64,000 nt of DNA from Pseudomonas rhizosphaerae (GTDB lineage: Bacteria; Pseudomonadota; Gammaproteobacteria; Pseudomonadales; Pseudomonadaceae): contig NZ_CP009533.1 in NCBI RefSeq assembly GCF_000761155.1, positions 3,582,001 to 3,646,000 of the forward strand, read 5' to 3'. Each line of letters opens with the position of its first letter. The first letter of the stretch is position 1. Positions 41,555 through 55,179 of the stretch are shown here, in pieces. Below the pieces are notes generated by a model, which worked only from the letters and a program-made list of their open reading frames with translations, did not search any database and was not told the origin of the DNA. A program made the translations under genes and the position numbers.

Positions 41555-43207
41555 TCAAATCGTTTCCGGCATCTGCAGCGATGTCACCGGTACGGCCTCC
41601 AACGGCTGCGGGTCAAGAATCATCTGCGCCGCCTTTTCAGCGATCATCACGGTCGGCGAGCAGGTATTGCCCGAGACGATTTCCGGCATGATCGACGCGT
41701 CCGCCACACGCAGGCCTTGAACACCGCGTACCTTGAGTTGTGCATCCACCACCGCGAGCGTGTCGTTGCCCATGCGGCAGGTGCCTGCTGGATGAAAGAT
41801 AGTCGTTCCTATGCGTCCTGCCGCTGCGCGCAGCGCTTCTTCACTCTGCACGTCCACGCCCGGCAGGTATTCCTGCGGCGCGAAGCCTTGCAGAGCTGCG
41901 CCCTGGACGATCTTGCGAGTCAGGCGAATGGCATCCACGGCCACCTGCACGTCGTCGGGATCGCTGAGGTAGTTGGGATCGATCAGCGGCGGCGAATCGG
42001 GATCGGCCGAGCTGATATCGACCCGTCCCCGACTTTTCGGCCGCAGGTTGCACACCGAAGCAGTGAATGCCGGGAACCGGTGCAGCGGCTCGCCGAAGCG
42101 CTCTAGCGACAGCGGCTGCACGTGATATTGCAGGTTGGGGGAGGGCTGCTCCGGGCTTGATCGCACGAAAGCTCCCAACTGGCTGGGCGCCATGGCCAAC
42201 GGCCCACTGCGGTCGTACAGGTAGCGCACACCCATGCCGAATTTGCCCCACAGGCTGTTGGCTACCTGGTTGAGCGTGCGCGCATTGCTGACCTTGTACA
42301 CCAGCCGCAGTTGCAGGTGGTCCTGCAAGTTGCCGCCCACGCCGGGCAGCTCATGTTGCACCGTGATGCCCAGGCGCTCGAGCAATGGCCGCGGGCCGAT
42401 TCCAGAGCGCTGGAGAATGTTCGGCGAGCCGATCGCCCCTGCACACAGGATGATCTCACCGCGCGCCTGAAACGGGTGATCTTCACCCTGCCAGCGAGCA
42501 ACCACGGCGTGGGCACGACCCTCTTCCAGCAACACCTTGTCCACTCGTACTCCTGTGTGGATCGTCAGGTTCGCTCGTGTGCGCGCCGGCCGCAGGAAGG
42601 CCTTGGCCGAATTCCAGCGCACCCCGGATTTCTGATTGACCTGGAAGTAACCGCAACCCTGGTTGTCCCCGGTGTTGAAGTCGTCGATGCTGGCAATCCC
42701 GGATTCAGCCGCAGCCTCGCGGAAGGCGTCGAGAATCGGCCAGCGATAACGCTGCTGCTCCACGCGCCACTCGCCGTCGGCACTGTGGAATTCGGACGTA
42801 CCGGCGTGATGGTTTTCGCTCTTGCGAAACAGCGGCAGCACGTCTTTCCAGCCCCAGCCCGGATTGCCTAAGGCTTCCCAACGATCGTAGTCGCTGGACT
42901 GGCCACGCATGTAGATCATGCCGTTGATCGACGAGCAGCCACCCAGGACCTTGCCTCGCGGATAGTTCAGGCTGCGGCCATCCAGGCCTGGCTGGGGCTG
43001 GGTCTTGAAGCACCAATCGGTGCGGGGGTTGCCGATGCAGAACAGATACCCGACAGGAATATGGATCCAGGCATAGTTGTCCTGGCCACCGGCTTCGAGC
43101 AGCAGCACCTTGACCGAGGGATCGGCAGACAGGCGATTGGCGAGCAGGCAACCTGCAGGGCCGGCGCCGACAACGATGTAGTCGTAGACGGATGAGACTA
43201 TTGGCAT
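41555..43207 (-). CDS. GMC-family FAD-dependent oxidoreductase
   Basis: 550 aa. FAD-binding GAGPAG at 14-19, PRGKVLGGCSSINGMIYMRG signature, HPAGTCRMG with the active-site His472 and the terminal EIVSGNTCSPTVMIAEKAA. Resembles choline/alcohol dehydrogenases of the AlkJ-BetA group; no signal peptide. Probably oxidises an alcohol imported by a neighbouring MHS transporter. Regulated perhaps by the divergent LysR protein 138 bp away. Confidence 0.92.
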   Translation of the reverse strand: MPIVSSVYDYIVVGAGPAGCLLANRLSADPSVKVLLLEAGGQDNYAWIHIPVGYLFCIGNPRTDWCFKTQPQPGLDGRSLNYPRGKVLGGCSSINGMIYMRGQSSDYDRWEALGNPGWGWKDVLPLFRKSENHHAGTSEFHSADGEWRVEQQRYRWPILDAFREAAAESGIASIDDFNTGDNQGCGYFQVNQKSGVRWNSAKAFLRPARTRANLTIHTGVRVDKVLLEEGRAHAVVARWQGEDHPFQARGEIILCAGAIGSPNILQRSGIGPRPLLERLGITVQHELPGVGGNLQDHLQLRLVYKVSNARTLNQVANSLWGKFGMGVRYLYDRSGPLAMAPSQLGAFVRSSPEQPSPNLQYHVQPLSLERFGEPLHRFPAFTASVCNLRPKSRGRVDISSADPDSPPLIDPNYLSDPDDVQVAVDAIRLTRKIVQGAALQGFAPQEYLPGVDVQSEEALRAAAGRIGTTIFHPAGTCRMGNDTLAVVDAQLKVRGVQGLRVADASIMPEIVSGNTCSPTVMIAEKAAQMILDPQPLEAVPVTSLQMPETI

Positions 43208-43345
43208 GGTGTACCCCGCGCCGTTTTATTGTTCTTGTCGTTCTCCATGTTATTGATTAGCTTCGTGGTGAAAACCAAAGATTTCACCCAGGGGCTGAGC
43301 GTTTTCGCACAGCGTTAGGCGCAGTTGATTAACAAGGGAAAATCA

Positions 43346-44233
43346 ATGTTCGACTGGAACGACCTGCGCTTCTTTCTCGAGCTGCAACGCAGTGGTCGTC
43401 TGCTGACCGCGGCCAAGCGTCTGCACACGACACACAGCACGGTCGCCCGGCACATCGAAAGCATCGAGGGCCATCTGGGAACGCCGCTGTTCGTGCAGAA
43501 CGCCCACGGCTACGAACTGACCCCGGCAGGGCAGACCCTGCTCAAGCACGCGGAAGCCATGGAGAACCTCGCCCTGCGCGCGCAGGAAGACATCACCCAG
43601 TCGTTCAACCCGCTGGGCAAGATCCGCCTGGGGGTGACCGAAGGCATCGGTATCGCCTTCATCACACCTCGCATCGGTGAACTGTTCAGGCGTTATCCCG
43701 GCCTGGAAGTTGAGCTGGTGGCCGTTCCGCGCTTCGTCAGCATCCTCAACCGTGAAGCCGAAATCAGCGTGCACCTGGAGCGCCCCAACGCCGATCTGCT
43801 GATCACCCGCAAGCTCACCGACTACAACCTGGCGCTGTATGCCAGTGCCGACTACCTGGCCGCCGCCGCACCCTTGCGCAACCGTGAAGACCTGGCGCAA
43901 CACCGCTGGATCGGCTATGTCGACGATCTGCTGTTCAGCCAGGAACTGCTGTTGCTCAACAGCTTCTGCCGCAGCCCGGTCGTGGCGTTTCGCAGCACCA
44001 GCGTGCTGGCCCAACAGGAAGCCGCTGGCATCGGTCTGGGTATCGCCGTGCTGCCCGTGTACATGGGCGCGCACGACCCGCGACTGGTTCGCGTACTGCC
44101 CACCGAGACCATTCAGCGCAGTTACTGGATCAGCACACGGCGTGAACTGCACAAGTCGGTCCGCCTGCGCGTGGTCTGGGATTTTCTCCTGCAACTGTGC
44201 GCCGACGAACAAGCCACATTATTGGCAACTTGA
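43346..44233 (+). CDS. LysR-type regulator beside GMC oxidoreductase
   Basis: 295 aa from ATG 43346, with AAGGG upstream. HTH WNDLRFFLELQRSGRLLTAAKRLHTTHSTVARHIESIE and a LysR substrate-binding domain. Divergent from the GMC gene and convergent with the second MHS transporter, so it is the obvious candidate regulator of this catabolic cluster. Confidence 0.88.
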   Translation: MFDWNDLRFFLELQRSGRLLTAAKRLHTTHSTVARHIESIEGHLGTPLFVQNAHGYELTPAGQTLLKHAEAMENLALRAQEDITQSFNPLGKIRLGVTEGIGIAFITPRIGELFRRYPGLEVELVAVPRFVSILNREAEISVHLERPNADLLITRKLTDYNLALYASADYLAAAAPLRNREDLAQHRWIGYVDDLLFSQELLLLNSFCRSPVVAFRSTSVLAQQEAAGIGLGIAVLPVYMGAHDPRLVRVLPTETIQRSYWISTRRELHKSVRLRVVWDFLLQLCADEQATLLAT

Positions 44234-44243
44234 ATACGGCTGT

Positions 44244-45581
44244 TCAAACAGCTACCGGCTGCCCTTCATGAACAGCTTCGCCTGCATCGCCGTGTAGGGA
44301 GATCTTCGACGTCTCGGGTAACGCCAATCCGCCTGCCAGCGCCAGCACCGAGACGACCATCAGGTAGAACGCCGGCGACAGATTGCTCCCGGTCATACCG
44401 ATCAACCAGGTAGCCATCAAGGGCGCCGTGCCACCAAACAGCGTATAGGCGAGGTTGTAGGTAATTGCCGACGCTGTGTAGCGGGTCCGCGTCGGAAAGG
44501 TCTCTGACAGCAGCGCGGCGGTCACCACGCCACTGAGCACGGCGCCCACTGCCAGCATCATCACACCGAGTACGGACGCTGCGAATGAGCCCGAACTGGC
44601 CAGGAGAAACGATGGGTACACCACCATGATCATCAGCACGCCAGTTGTAGCCACGGTTGCGCGGCGCCCGACCTTGTCGGAAAACGCACCTGCCACGGGG
44701 CACATCAATGCAGCGAATACCAAGGCAATCACTGAAATCAACAACGCCGTGGCCCGACTCAATCCACCCACCACTTGCAGGTAGGTCGCAAAGTAGGTGG
44801 TGAATGCATAGAAGGAGAGGGCGGTCAGGGACACGAATGCGCCCAGGCAAAGAATCGCACCGCCATGACTGCGCAGGGTGTCCTTCAGCGGCGAGTGGGC
44901 CACGTCATGCTCTTGCTTGACTGCCTGGAACGCCGGCGTCTCATCCAACCGCCAACGCAGGTAAAGACCGACCAGGCCCAGTGGCGCAGCAATCAGGAAA
45001 GGCACCCGCCAACCCCAGCTGGCCATCGCCTCAGCCGACAATGATGCATCCAGTGCATAAGCCATCACCGCAGCACAGGCGAACGCGCTGAAGGTCGACA
45101 CCGGGATGAAGCTGCCATACCAGGCTCGTTGCGTACGCGGCGCGTGCTCCATCAGGTAGGCACAGGCTCCGGCATATTCACCCCCCGCAGAAAACCCCTG
45201 AGCACAGCGAATCAAGGTCAGCATGATAGGCGCGGCAATGCCGATGGCGGCATAGGTAGGCAGTAAGCCGATGAGCGTCGTTGCACCTGCCATGAGCAGA
45301 ATGGTCATGGCCAGCACCTTCTTGCGCCCGATTCGGTCACCGAGCATGCCGAAAACGATGCCGCCCAGTGGTCGGAAGGCGAAGGCCACGGCGAACACAG
45401 CGAATGTCTTCAACAACCCCGTAGTGGCATCCCCACTGGGGAAGAACTGCTGGGCGATCGCAGTGGCCAGAAAACCATAGACCGCGAAGTCGAACCATTC
45501 CACGAAGTTGCCTACGGCCGCCGCGCAGATCACCTTTTTCAACGTTGCGGGGGATACCCGCCCTTCCATTGCCTGGCTCAT
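44244..45581 (-). CDS. MHS-family (MFS) metabolite:H+ symporter
   Basis: 445 aa. Typical MHS features: GNFVEWFDFAVYGFLATAIAQQFFP, RPLGGIVFGMLGDRIGRKKVL and GFSAGGEYAGACAYLMEHAP. Twelve predicted membrane segments; inner membrane. Substrate unknown but of the dicarboxylate, aromatic acid or betaine type usual for MHS. AGGGG ribosome site. Confidence 0.9.
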   Translation of the reverse strand: MSQAMEGRVSPATLKKVICAAAVGNFVEWFDFAVYGFLATAIAQQFFPSGDATTGLLKTFAVFAVAFAFRPLGGIVFGMLGDRIGRKKVLAMTILLMAGATTLIGLLPTYAAIGIAAPIMLTLIRCAQGFSAGGEYAGACAYLMEHAPRTQRAWYGSFIPVSTFSAFACAAVMAYALDASLSAEAMASWGWRVPFLIAAPLGLVGLYLRWRLDETPAFQAVKQEHDVAHSPLKDTLRSHGGAILCLGAFVSLTALSFYAFTTYFATYLQVVGGLSRATALLISVIALVFAALMCPVAGAFSDKVGRRATVATTGVLMIMVVYPSFLLASSGSFAASVLGVMMLAVGAVLSGVVTAALLSETFPTRTRYTASAITYNLAYTLFGGTAPLMATWLIGMTGSNLSPAFYLMVVSVLALAGGLALPETSKISLHGDAGEAVHEGQPVAV

Positions 45582-45759
45582 GATCTTTACCCCTGCACAG
45601 TCGTATCGAGCGATCGATTATCCGGTGCGCGCCGCGCCACTCCTGCCGGAAAGCGGCATTGGCGTAGTCATGCCCGCAACGCACCGTCGGCAAGTCTTCG
45701 CAAGATCCACGCCAGCGTCCTGTTGGCGATGCACGCGCGAGGTGACCAATAGCCATAAA

Positions 45760-45789
45760 AAAACCCCGGGCCAAAGGCACCGGGGTTTT
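45760..45789 (-). terminator. Rho-independent terminator of the dnaA-gyrB operon
   Basis: AAAACCCCGG (45760-45769) pairs with CCGGGGTTTT (45780-45789); on the minus strand the stem is followed by a T-run. Lies 19 bp past the gyrB stop. Confidence 0.93.
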
Positions 45790-45807
45790 ATTGGAGACAT
45801 CGGCCTG

Positions 45808-49333
<3,526 letters not shown>

Positions 49334-49344
49334 TCAGGCAGCGA

Positions 49345-50448
49345 TCAGAGACGCATCGGCATGACGACGTATGCCGAATCGTCGTTGTCGGATTCCTGTA
49401 CCAGTGCGCTGCTGTTGGAATCGGACAGGATCAGGCGAACCTGTTCGGTCGTCATCACACCCAGCACGTCGAGCAAATAGCTGACGTTGAAGCCGATTTC
49501 CAGCGCGCCGCCGTTGTAGTCCACGGCCACTTCTTCTTCCGCTTCTTCCTGCTCAGGGTTGTTGGCCTGAATCTTCAGCTGGCCAGCGGCGAGCTGCAGA
49601 CGGATGCCGCGGTACTTTTCGTTGGACAGAATAGCGGTACGGCTGAACGCTTCACGCAACGCCTGGCGGTCGCCCAGGACCAGCTTGTCGCCACCCTTGG
49701 GCAATACACGTTCATAGTCGGGAAACTTGCCGTCGACCAGTTTCGAGGTAAAGGTAAATTCGCCCGTAGTCGCGCGGATATGATGCTGGCCCAGCACGAT
49801 GCTGACGTTGCCATCGGGCTCGGTCAGTAGACGGGCCAGCTCCAGGATACCTTTGCGCGGCACGATGACCTGATGCCGGTCGGCTTGGCCAATGTCAGCC
49901 TGCATCGAGCACATGGCCAGGCGATGGCCGTCGGTCGCGACCGCTCGAATGATACCTGACGAGACTTCCAGCAGCATGCCATTGAGGTAGTAGCGGACGT
50001 CCTGCTGGGCCATGGCGAAGCTCGTGCGCTCGATCAAGCGGCGCAGCTTGCTCTGTACCAGGCTGCAGGTCAGGGAACCCGGACCTTCCTCGACCGTTGG
50101 GAAATCGTTGGCCGGCAGCGTCGACAAGGTGAAACGACTGCGCCCGGCCTTGACCACGACTTTCTGTTCATCGACCTTGATGTCGATCAAGGCGTCGTTG
50201 GGCAGGCTCTTGCAGATGTCCATCAGCTTGCGCGCAGGGACGGTGATCTCGCCAGGCTCGGCCGGCTCTTCCAGCTGCACGCGGCCAACCAGTTCGACTT
50301 CCAGGTCGGTACCGGTCAAGGACAGCTGCTGCCCCTGGACCACCAGAAGCACGTTGGACAGCACAGGCAAGGTCTGGCGGCGTTCGACGACGCCGGCGAC
50401 CAGCTGCAGGGGTTTCAACAGGGCTTCGCGTTGAATGGTGAAATGCAT
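49345..50448 (-). CDS. dnaN: DNA polymerase III beta sliding clamp
   Basis: 367 aa, three clamp repeats (starts MHFTIQREALLKPLQLVAGVVERRQTLPVLSNVLL) and the C-terminal YVVMPMRL. Dimeric ring that tethers polymerase III. 38 bp after the dnaA stop. Confidence 0.99.
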   Translation of the reverse strand: MHFTIQREALLKPLQLVAGVVERRQTLPVLSNVLLVVQGQQLSLTGTDLEVELVGRVQLEEPAEPGEITVPARKLMDICKSLPNDALIDIKVDEQKVVVKAGRSRFTLSTLPANDFPTVEEGPGSLTCSLVQSKLRRLIERTSFAMAQQDVRYYLNGMLLEVSSGIIRAVATDGHRLAMCSMQADIGQADRHQVIVPRKGILELARLLTEPDGNVSIVLGQHHIRATTGEFTFTSKLVDGKFPDYERVLPKGGDKLVLGDRQALREAFSRTAILSNEKYRGIRLQLAAGQLKIQANNPEQEEAEEEVAVDYNGGALEIGFNVSYLLDVLGVMTTEQVRLILSDSNSSALVQESDNDDSAYVVMPMRL

Positions 50449-50486
50449 GGTCTAGTCCCTTGCCTCAAAAGCTGCGTAGTGAATGT

Positions 50487-51995
50487 TCACGTGGTCAGTG
50501 TACGCAGCAGGTTCTTGTAGTCCTCGCGGATATCCGCGTCGGATTCCTTGAGTTCGTTGATCTTTCGGCAGGCGTGCAGCACGGTGGTGTGGTCGCGCCC
50601 GCCAAACACGTCGCCGATTTCCGGCAAGCTGTGGTTGGTCAGCTCCTTGGAAAGTGCCATGGCCACCTGTCGTGGTCGGGCCACCGAGCGCGAACGGCGC
50701 TTGGAGAGCAGATCGGAAATCTTGATCTTGTAATACTCGGCAACCGTTCGCTGGATGTTATCCACACTCACCAGCTTGTCCTGCAGTGCCAGCAGGTCCT
50801 TGAGCGATTCACGGATCAACTCGATGGTGATCTCGCGACCCATGAAGTGAGAGTGCGCGATGACGCGCTTGAGTGCACCTTCCAGCTCACGCACGTTGGA
50901 GCGGATTCGCTGGGCGATGAAAAACGCAGCGTCGTGAGGCAGCTCGACCTTGGCCTGGTCGGCTTTCTTCATGAGGATGGCGACACGGGTTTCAAGCTCT
51001 GGCGGCTCGACCGCAACGGTCAGGCCCCAGCCGAAACGTGACTTCAGTCGCTCCTCGAGTCCTTCGATTTCCTTGGGATAGCGATCGCTGGTGAGGATGA
51101 CCTGCTGGCCACCTTCAAGCAAGGCATTGAAGGTGTGGAAGAACTCCTCCTGGGAGCGCTCCTTGCGCGCGAAGAACTGAATGTCGTCGATCAGCAACGC
51201 GTCTACCGAACGATAGAAACGCTTGAATTCGTTGATTGCATTCAGCTGCAGCGCCTTGACCATGTCAGCGACGAACCGCTCGGAATGCAGGTAAACGACC
51301 TTGGCATTCGGATTCTTCTTGAGCAGGTGGTTACCCACAGCGTGCATCAAGTGCGTCTTACCCAAACCAACACCACCATAAAGGAACAGCGGGTTGTAGC
51401 CATGCTTGGGATTATCCGCCACCTGCCAGGCAGCCGCGCGTGCCAACTGGTTGGATTTACCTTCCACGAAGTTTTCGAAGGTAAAGGTGCGGTTAAGGTA
51501 ACTGGTGTGCTTGAGCGCACCTTCTACCTGGACAGTGCGTTGCTCGGAGCGCACAGGTGCCGGCTGCGAGCTGGCGCCGGCCATGGGGTCGAAACTGTCA
51601 CGCGAAGGCTCTTCACTGGCCACTGAAGGCTTGGCAACCGCTTCCACAGGCGCTGCCGCAGGTACGGCCGCCACCGGGGCAGCCTGCACCTGATTCGCGG
51701 CTGCGGCGGCTGCCAGCGGCGCGTTGGGGGCTGCACGGGGCGTCGAACTGCGACGGCTGCCGATCAGCAACGAGAGTGCCGGTGCCAGACCATTGCCGTG
51801 CTCACCCAACAATTCGAGAAGCCGGGTCAGGTATTTCTCGTTGACCCAGTCCAGCACGAAGCGATTAGGCGCATAGACGCGCAACTCGTCGCCTTCGGCT
51901 TCGACCTGTAGCGGACGGATCCAGGTGTTGAATTGCTGGGCAGGCAGTTCATCGCGCAGGAGTTCCACGCACTGCTGCCAAAGTTCCACTGACAC
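50487..51995 (-). CDS. dnaA: Chromosomal replication initiator DnaA
   Basis: 502 aa from GTG 51995, with AGGGGA upstream; the next codons are TCA GTG GAA. N-terminal domain I ([27 protein letters not shown]), an Ala/Pro-rich linker, AAA+ domain with GGVGLGKTH and IDDIQFF, and the DnaA-box-binding HTH domain near the C-terminus ([18 protein letters not shown]). Starts replication at the adjacent oriC. First gene of the leftward operon. Confidence 0.99.
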   Translation of the reverse strand: MSVELWQQCVELLRDELPAQQFNTWIRPLQVEAEGDELRVYAPNRFVLDWVNEKYLTRLLELLGEHGNGLAPALSLLIGSRRSSTPRAAPNAPLAAAAAANQVQAAPVAAVPAAAPVEAVAKPSVASEEPSRDSFDPMAGASSQPAPVRSEQRTVQVEGALKHTSYLNRTFTFENFVEGKSNQLARAAAWQVADNPKHGYNPLFLYGGVGLGKTHLMHAVGNHLLKKNPNAKVVYLHSERFVADMVKALQLNAINEFKRFYRSVDALLIDDIQFFARKERSQEEFFHTFNALLEGGQQVILTSDRYPKEIEGLEERLKSRFGWGLTVAVEPPELETRVAILMKKADQAKVELPHDAAFFIAQRIRSNVRELEGALKRVIAHSHFMGREITIELIRESLKDLLALQDKLVSVDNIQRTVAEYYKIKISDLLSKRRSRSVARPRQVAMALSKELTNHSLPEIGDVFGGRDHTTVLHACRKINELKESDADIREDYKNLLRTLTT

Positions 51996-52061
51996 AGGTA
52001 TCCCCTGAATTGAAAGCCGGCAAGGCAAAAACATCGGCCATTGTACCGACGCTCCGCACAC

Positions 52062-52410
52062 TTATCCACATGTAGGTCTGGTCCGCTGCTTTCCAGCCGT
52101 TGAAAACGCCAAAAGAACGCATCGAAAGCCTACCTGTGAGCCCTGTGGATAACCCACCCTGAGATCTATGCACAAGTAGGGGTCGAGCTCTGTGCATAAC
52201 TAGCCTGTGGATATCATGCGATTCCATCCACAGGTTGTCCGACGCATTGACACAGGCGCAGCACGTCTTCTGGACAGGGTTACGGATCTCCAGGAGGCCC
52301 TGTGAATAAGCCCTACAGGAGGTTATCCACAGATATCGGCCTCTCTAAGATCTATAAGCATTACAGAAAAGCTTTAAATAAGTCCCTTCTCTATTTTTAT
52401 ATCTGATCGC
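52062..52410. other. oriC: Chromosomal replication origin oriC
   Basis: The 626-bp gap between dnaA and rpmH holds three perfect DnaA boxes (52062-52070, 52144-52152, 52323-52331) and near-matches (52191-52199 TGTGCATAA, 52206-52214 TGTGGATAT, 52301-52309 TGTGAATAA). Several GATC sites occur. An AT-rich stretch (about 52345-52405, TCTATAAGCATT to TTTTTATATCT) is the probable unwinding element. rpmH-dnaA is the known position of oriC in Pseudomonas. Confidence 0.95.
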
Positions 52411-52533
52411 CTGAATCGTCCAACCCGGACTCTCGAGAAGACGTCAGCGATGGGAGCTCAAAATGACTGCCCTTCATTCCTCAGCCACCCTCGATCCGAG
52501 GAAAGGGGATAAAAAGTAATAGCTGGTTGGAAA

Positions 52534-52562
52534 TTGACCTTCTGCCGCGCTTTCACTAGAAT
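52534..52562 (+). promoter_or_regulatory. Promoter for rpmH-rnpA-yidD-yidC
   Basis: TTGACC (52534-52539), a 17-bp spacer and TAGAAT (52557-52562) form a near-consensus sigma-70 promoter 60 bp before rpmH. Confidence 0.8.
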
Positions 52563-52621
52563 CGCCGGTCTCTTAAAACGGGGTCCATTCCGGCCCGTTG
52601 TGGACGAACCAGGTAACAACC

Positions 52622-52756
52622 ATGAAACGTACTTTCCAACCCAGCACCATCAAGCGCGCTCGCACCCACGGTTTCCGTGCTCGCATGGCTACCAAGAACG
52701 GCCGTACCGTCCTGTCGCGTCGTCGCGCCAAGGGCCGCAAGCGTCTGGCAGTTTGA
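52622..52756 (+). CDS. rpmH: 50S ribosomal protein L34
   Basis: 44 aa: [19 protein letters not shown] then [20 protein letters not shown] and RLAV. Highly basic, canonical L34. Too short for many gene finders. First gene of the rightward operon beside oriC. Confidence 0.98.
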   Translation: MKRTFQPSTIKRARTHGFRARMATKNGRTVLSRRRAKGRKRLAV

Positions 52757-52769
52757 TCCTTCGGCACGG

Positions 52770-53174
52770 GTGGTGAGTCAGGACTACGGTCGGGAAAAGC
52801 GTCTGCTGACAGCCCGGCATTTCAAAGCAGTCTTCGACTCGCCATCTGGCAAGGTACCCGGCAAGAACCTGCTGCTTCTTGCGCGTGAAAACGGCCTCGA
52901 GCATCCCCGTCTGGGGCTGGTCATTGGTAAAAAGAGCGTCAAGCTCGCCGTTCAACGCAACCGCTTGAAACGTTTGATGCGTGATTCGTTTCGCCTGCAC
53001 CAGGGAATCCTGGCCGGCTGGGACATTGTCATTGTCGCGCGCAAAGGTTTGGGCGACGTGGAAAACCCTGAATTGCATGAGCATTTTGGCAAGCTCTGGA
53101 AGCGCCTTGCACGTAACCGGCCCGCTCCAGTGGTGAAGACCGAACCTGCAGGAGTGGACAGTCAAGATGCGTAA
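52770..53174 (+). CDS. rnpA: Ribonuclease P protein component
   Basis: 134 aa from GTG 52770 ([22 protein letters not shown]), 13 bp after the rpmH stop; no strong ribosome site, suggesting coupling to rpmH. RNR-type motif [22 protein letters not shown]. Protein cofactor for tRNA 5' maturation. Overlaps yidD by 8 bp. Confidence 0.97.
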   Translation: MVSQDYGREKRLLTARHFKAVFDSPSGKVPGKNLLLLARENGLEHPRLGLVIGKKSVKLAVQRNRLKRLMRDSFRLHQGILAGWDIVIVARKGLGDVENPELHEHFGKLWKRLARNRPAPVVKTEPAGVDSQDA

Positions 53175-53412
53175 ACTGGCAATCGTTCCGATCCAGTTCT
53201 ACCGCTACGCCATCAGCCCTCTCATGGCGAATCACTGTCGTTTTTATCCCAGTTGCTCTTGCTACGCGCTCGAAGCCATCGAAATCCACGGCCTCTTGCG
53301 TGGAAGCTGGCTGACCGTTCGTCGCCTAGGCCGCTGTCACCCATGGAATGCCGGTGGTTTCGACCCGGTTCCAGACGCCCCATCACCCCGTACTTCTTCG
53401 ATAGCCGAGTAA
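53167..53412 (+). CDS. yidD: Membrane protein insertion efficiency factor YidD
   Basis: 81 aa. Signature [22 protein letters not shown] and [18 protein letters not shown]. Thought to assist YidC. Overlaps rnpA by 8 bp and stops 2 bp before yidC. Confidence 0.96.
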   Translation: MRKLAIVPIQFYRYAISPLMANHCRFYPSCSCYALEAIEIHGLLRGSWLTVRRLGRCHPWNAGGFDPVPDAPSPRTSSIAE

Positions 53413-53414
53413 TC

Positions 53415-55100
53415 ATGGATATTAAACGCACGATCCTGATCGTCGCCCTGGCAGTCGTGGCCTACGTCATGGTCCTGAAATGGAACCAGGACTACGGTCA
53501 AGCCGCCTTGCCGACTCAGAATATGGCTACCCAGAATCCGACACCGGCCTTGCCGGAAACGGTACCGGGCACCAACACTCAAGCCAGTGCCGATGTACCC
53601 AGCGCCAATCCTGATGCCAATCTGCCCGTGCCGACCCCCGTTGTGGTCAGCAAGGACCTGATCTGGGTCAAGACCGACGTGCTCAACTTCGCTATCGATC
53701 CCACCGGTGGTGATATCGTCCAGCTGAACCTGCCTGAGTATCCTCGTCGCCAGGACATGCCGAACATTCCGTTCCAATTGTTCGACAACGGTGGTGAGCT
53801 GACCTACCTGGCCCAGAGCGGCCTGACCGGTACCAATGGCCCGGATGCACGTCCAAGCGGACGTCCCGTGTACAGCGCCACGCAGAAAAGTTATCAACTG
53901 GCCGATGGTCAGAACCAGCTCGTGGTCGACTTGACCTACAGCGACAACGGCGTCAACTACCTCAAGCGCTTCACCGTCGATCGTGGTGAATACGACCTGA
54001 AAGTCAGCTACCTTGTGGATAACCAGAGCGCGCAGAACTGGAGCGGCAACATGTTCGCCCAGCTCAAGCGTGACAACAGCTCCGATCCTTCGTCCACCAC
54101 GGCAACCGGTACCGCTACCTACCTGGGCGCCGCCCTGTGGACAGCTGGCGAGCCGTACAAGAAAGTGTCGATGAAAGACATGGACAAGGCCGGCCTGAAG
54201 GAAACCGTCCAGGGCGGTTGGGTTGCCTGGCTGCAGCACTACTTCGTGACCGCCTGGATCCCGGCCGCGGGTGACAGCAACAACGTCATGACGCGCAAGG
54301 ACAACCAGGGCAACTACATCATCGGCTATACCGGTCCTGTGTTGTCTGCAGCGCCAGGCGGCAAGGTCGAGACCACCGCTACCCTGTACGCAGGCCCCAA
54401 GGTTCAGGACAAACTCAAGGAGTTGTCCCCAGGCCTGGAGCTGACCGTCGACTACGGCATCCTGTGGTTCATTGCCCAACCAATCTTCTGGCTGCTCAAG
54501 CACATCCACGCAATCTTGGGTAACTGGGGCTTCTCGATCATTTGCCTGACGATCCTGATCAAGCTGTTGTTCTTCCCGCTGTCCGCCGCCAGCTACAGGT
54601 CGATGGCGCGCATGCGCGCCGTGGCACCGAAACTGGCTGCCCTCAAGGAACAGCATGGCGATGACCGGCAGAAAATGTCCCAGGCCATGATGGAGCTGTA
54701 CAAGAAAGAGAAGATCAATCCGCTGGGCGGCTGCTTGCCGATCCTGGTGCAGATGCCAGTCTTCCTTTCCCTGTACTGGGTATTGCTGGAAAGTGTCGAG
54801 ATGCGTCAGGCGCCTTGGCTGCTGTGGATAACCGACCTGTCGATCAAGGATCCGTTCTTCATCCTGCCGATCATCATGGGTGCGACCATGTTCATCCAGC
54901 AGCGCTTGAACCCAACGCCTCCGGATCCGATGCAGGCCAAGGTGATGAAGATGATGCCGATTGTGTTCACCTTCTTCTTCCTGTGGTTCCCGGCAGGTCT
55001 GGTACTGTACTGGGTGACCAACAACACCCTGTCGATTGCCCAGCAGTGGTACATCACGCGCAGCATCGAAAAAGCCGCGGCAAGCAAACCTGCCGTCTGA
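53415..55100 (+). CDS. yidC: Membrane protein insertase YidC
   Basis: 561 aa from ATG 53415. N-terminal membrane anchor (TILIVALAVVAYVMVL), large periplasmic domain and a C-terminal core with five membrane segments (from about residue 350, GILWFIAQPIFWLLKHIH). Inserts and folds inner-membrane proteins with or without Sec. A terminator follows. Confidence 0.98.
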   Translation: MDIKRTILIVALAVVAYVMVLKWNQDYGQAALPTQNMATQNPTPALPETVPGTNTQASADVPSANPDANLPVPTPVVVSKDLIWVKTDVLNFAIDPTGGDIVQLNLPEYPRRQDMPNIPFQLFDNGGELTYLAQSGLTGTNGPDARPSGRPVYSATQKSYQLADGQNQLVVDLTYSDNGVNYLKRFTVDRGEYDLKVSYLVDNQSAQNWSGNMFAQLKRDNSSDPSSTTATGTATYLGAALWTAGEPYKKVSMKDMDKAGLKETVQGGWVAWLQHYFVTAWIPAAGDSNNVMTRKDNQGNYIIGYTGPVLSAAPGGKVETTATLYAGPKVQDKLKELSPGLELTVDYGILWFIAQPIFWLLKHIHAILGNWGFSIICLTILIKLLFFPLSAASYRSMARMRAVAPKLAALKEQHGDDRQKMSQAMMELYKKEKINPLGGCLPILVQMPVFLSLYWVLLESVEMRQAPWLLWITDLSIKDPFFILPIIMGATMFIQQRLNPTPPDPMQAKVMKMMPIVFTFFFLWFPAGLVLYWVTNNTLSIAQQWYITRSIEKAAASKPAV

Positions 55101-55129
55101 CGGGTTGCTCGGCTAACCTGTGTACAAAG

Positions 55130-55150
55130 CGCCCCCTCGTGGGGCGTTTT
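55130..55150 (+). terminator. Terminator after yidC
   Basis: CGCCCC and GGGGCG form a short GC-rich stem with a 5-nt loop, followed by TTTT. It lies 29 bp past the yidC stop and before mnmE. Confidence 0.8.
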
Positions 55151-55179
55151 GCTATCTGAAATTCGACCGGAGTACTTGC

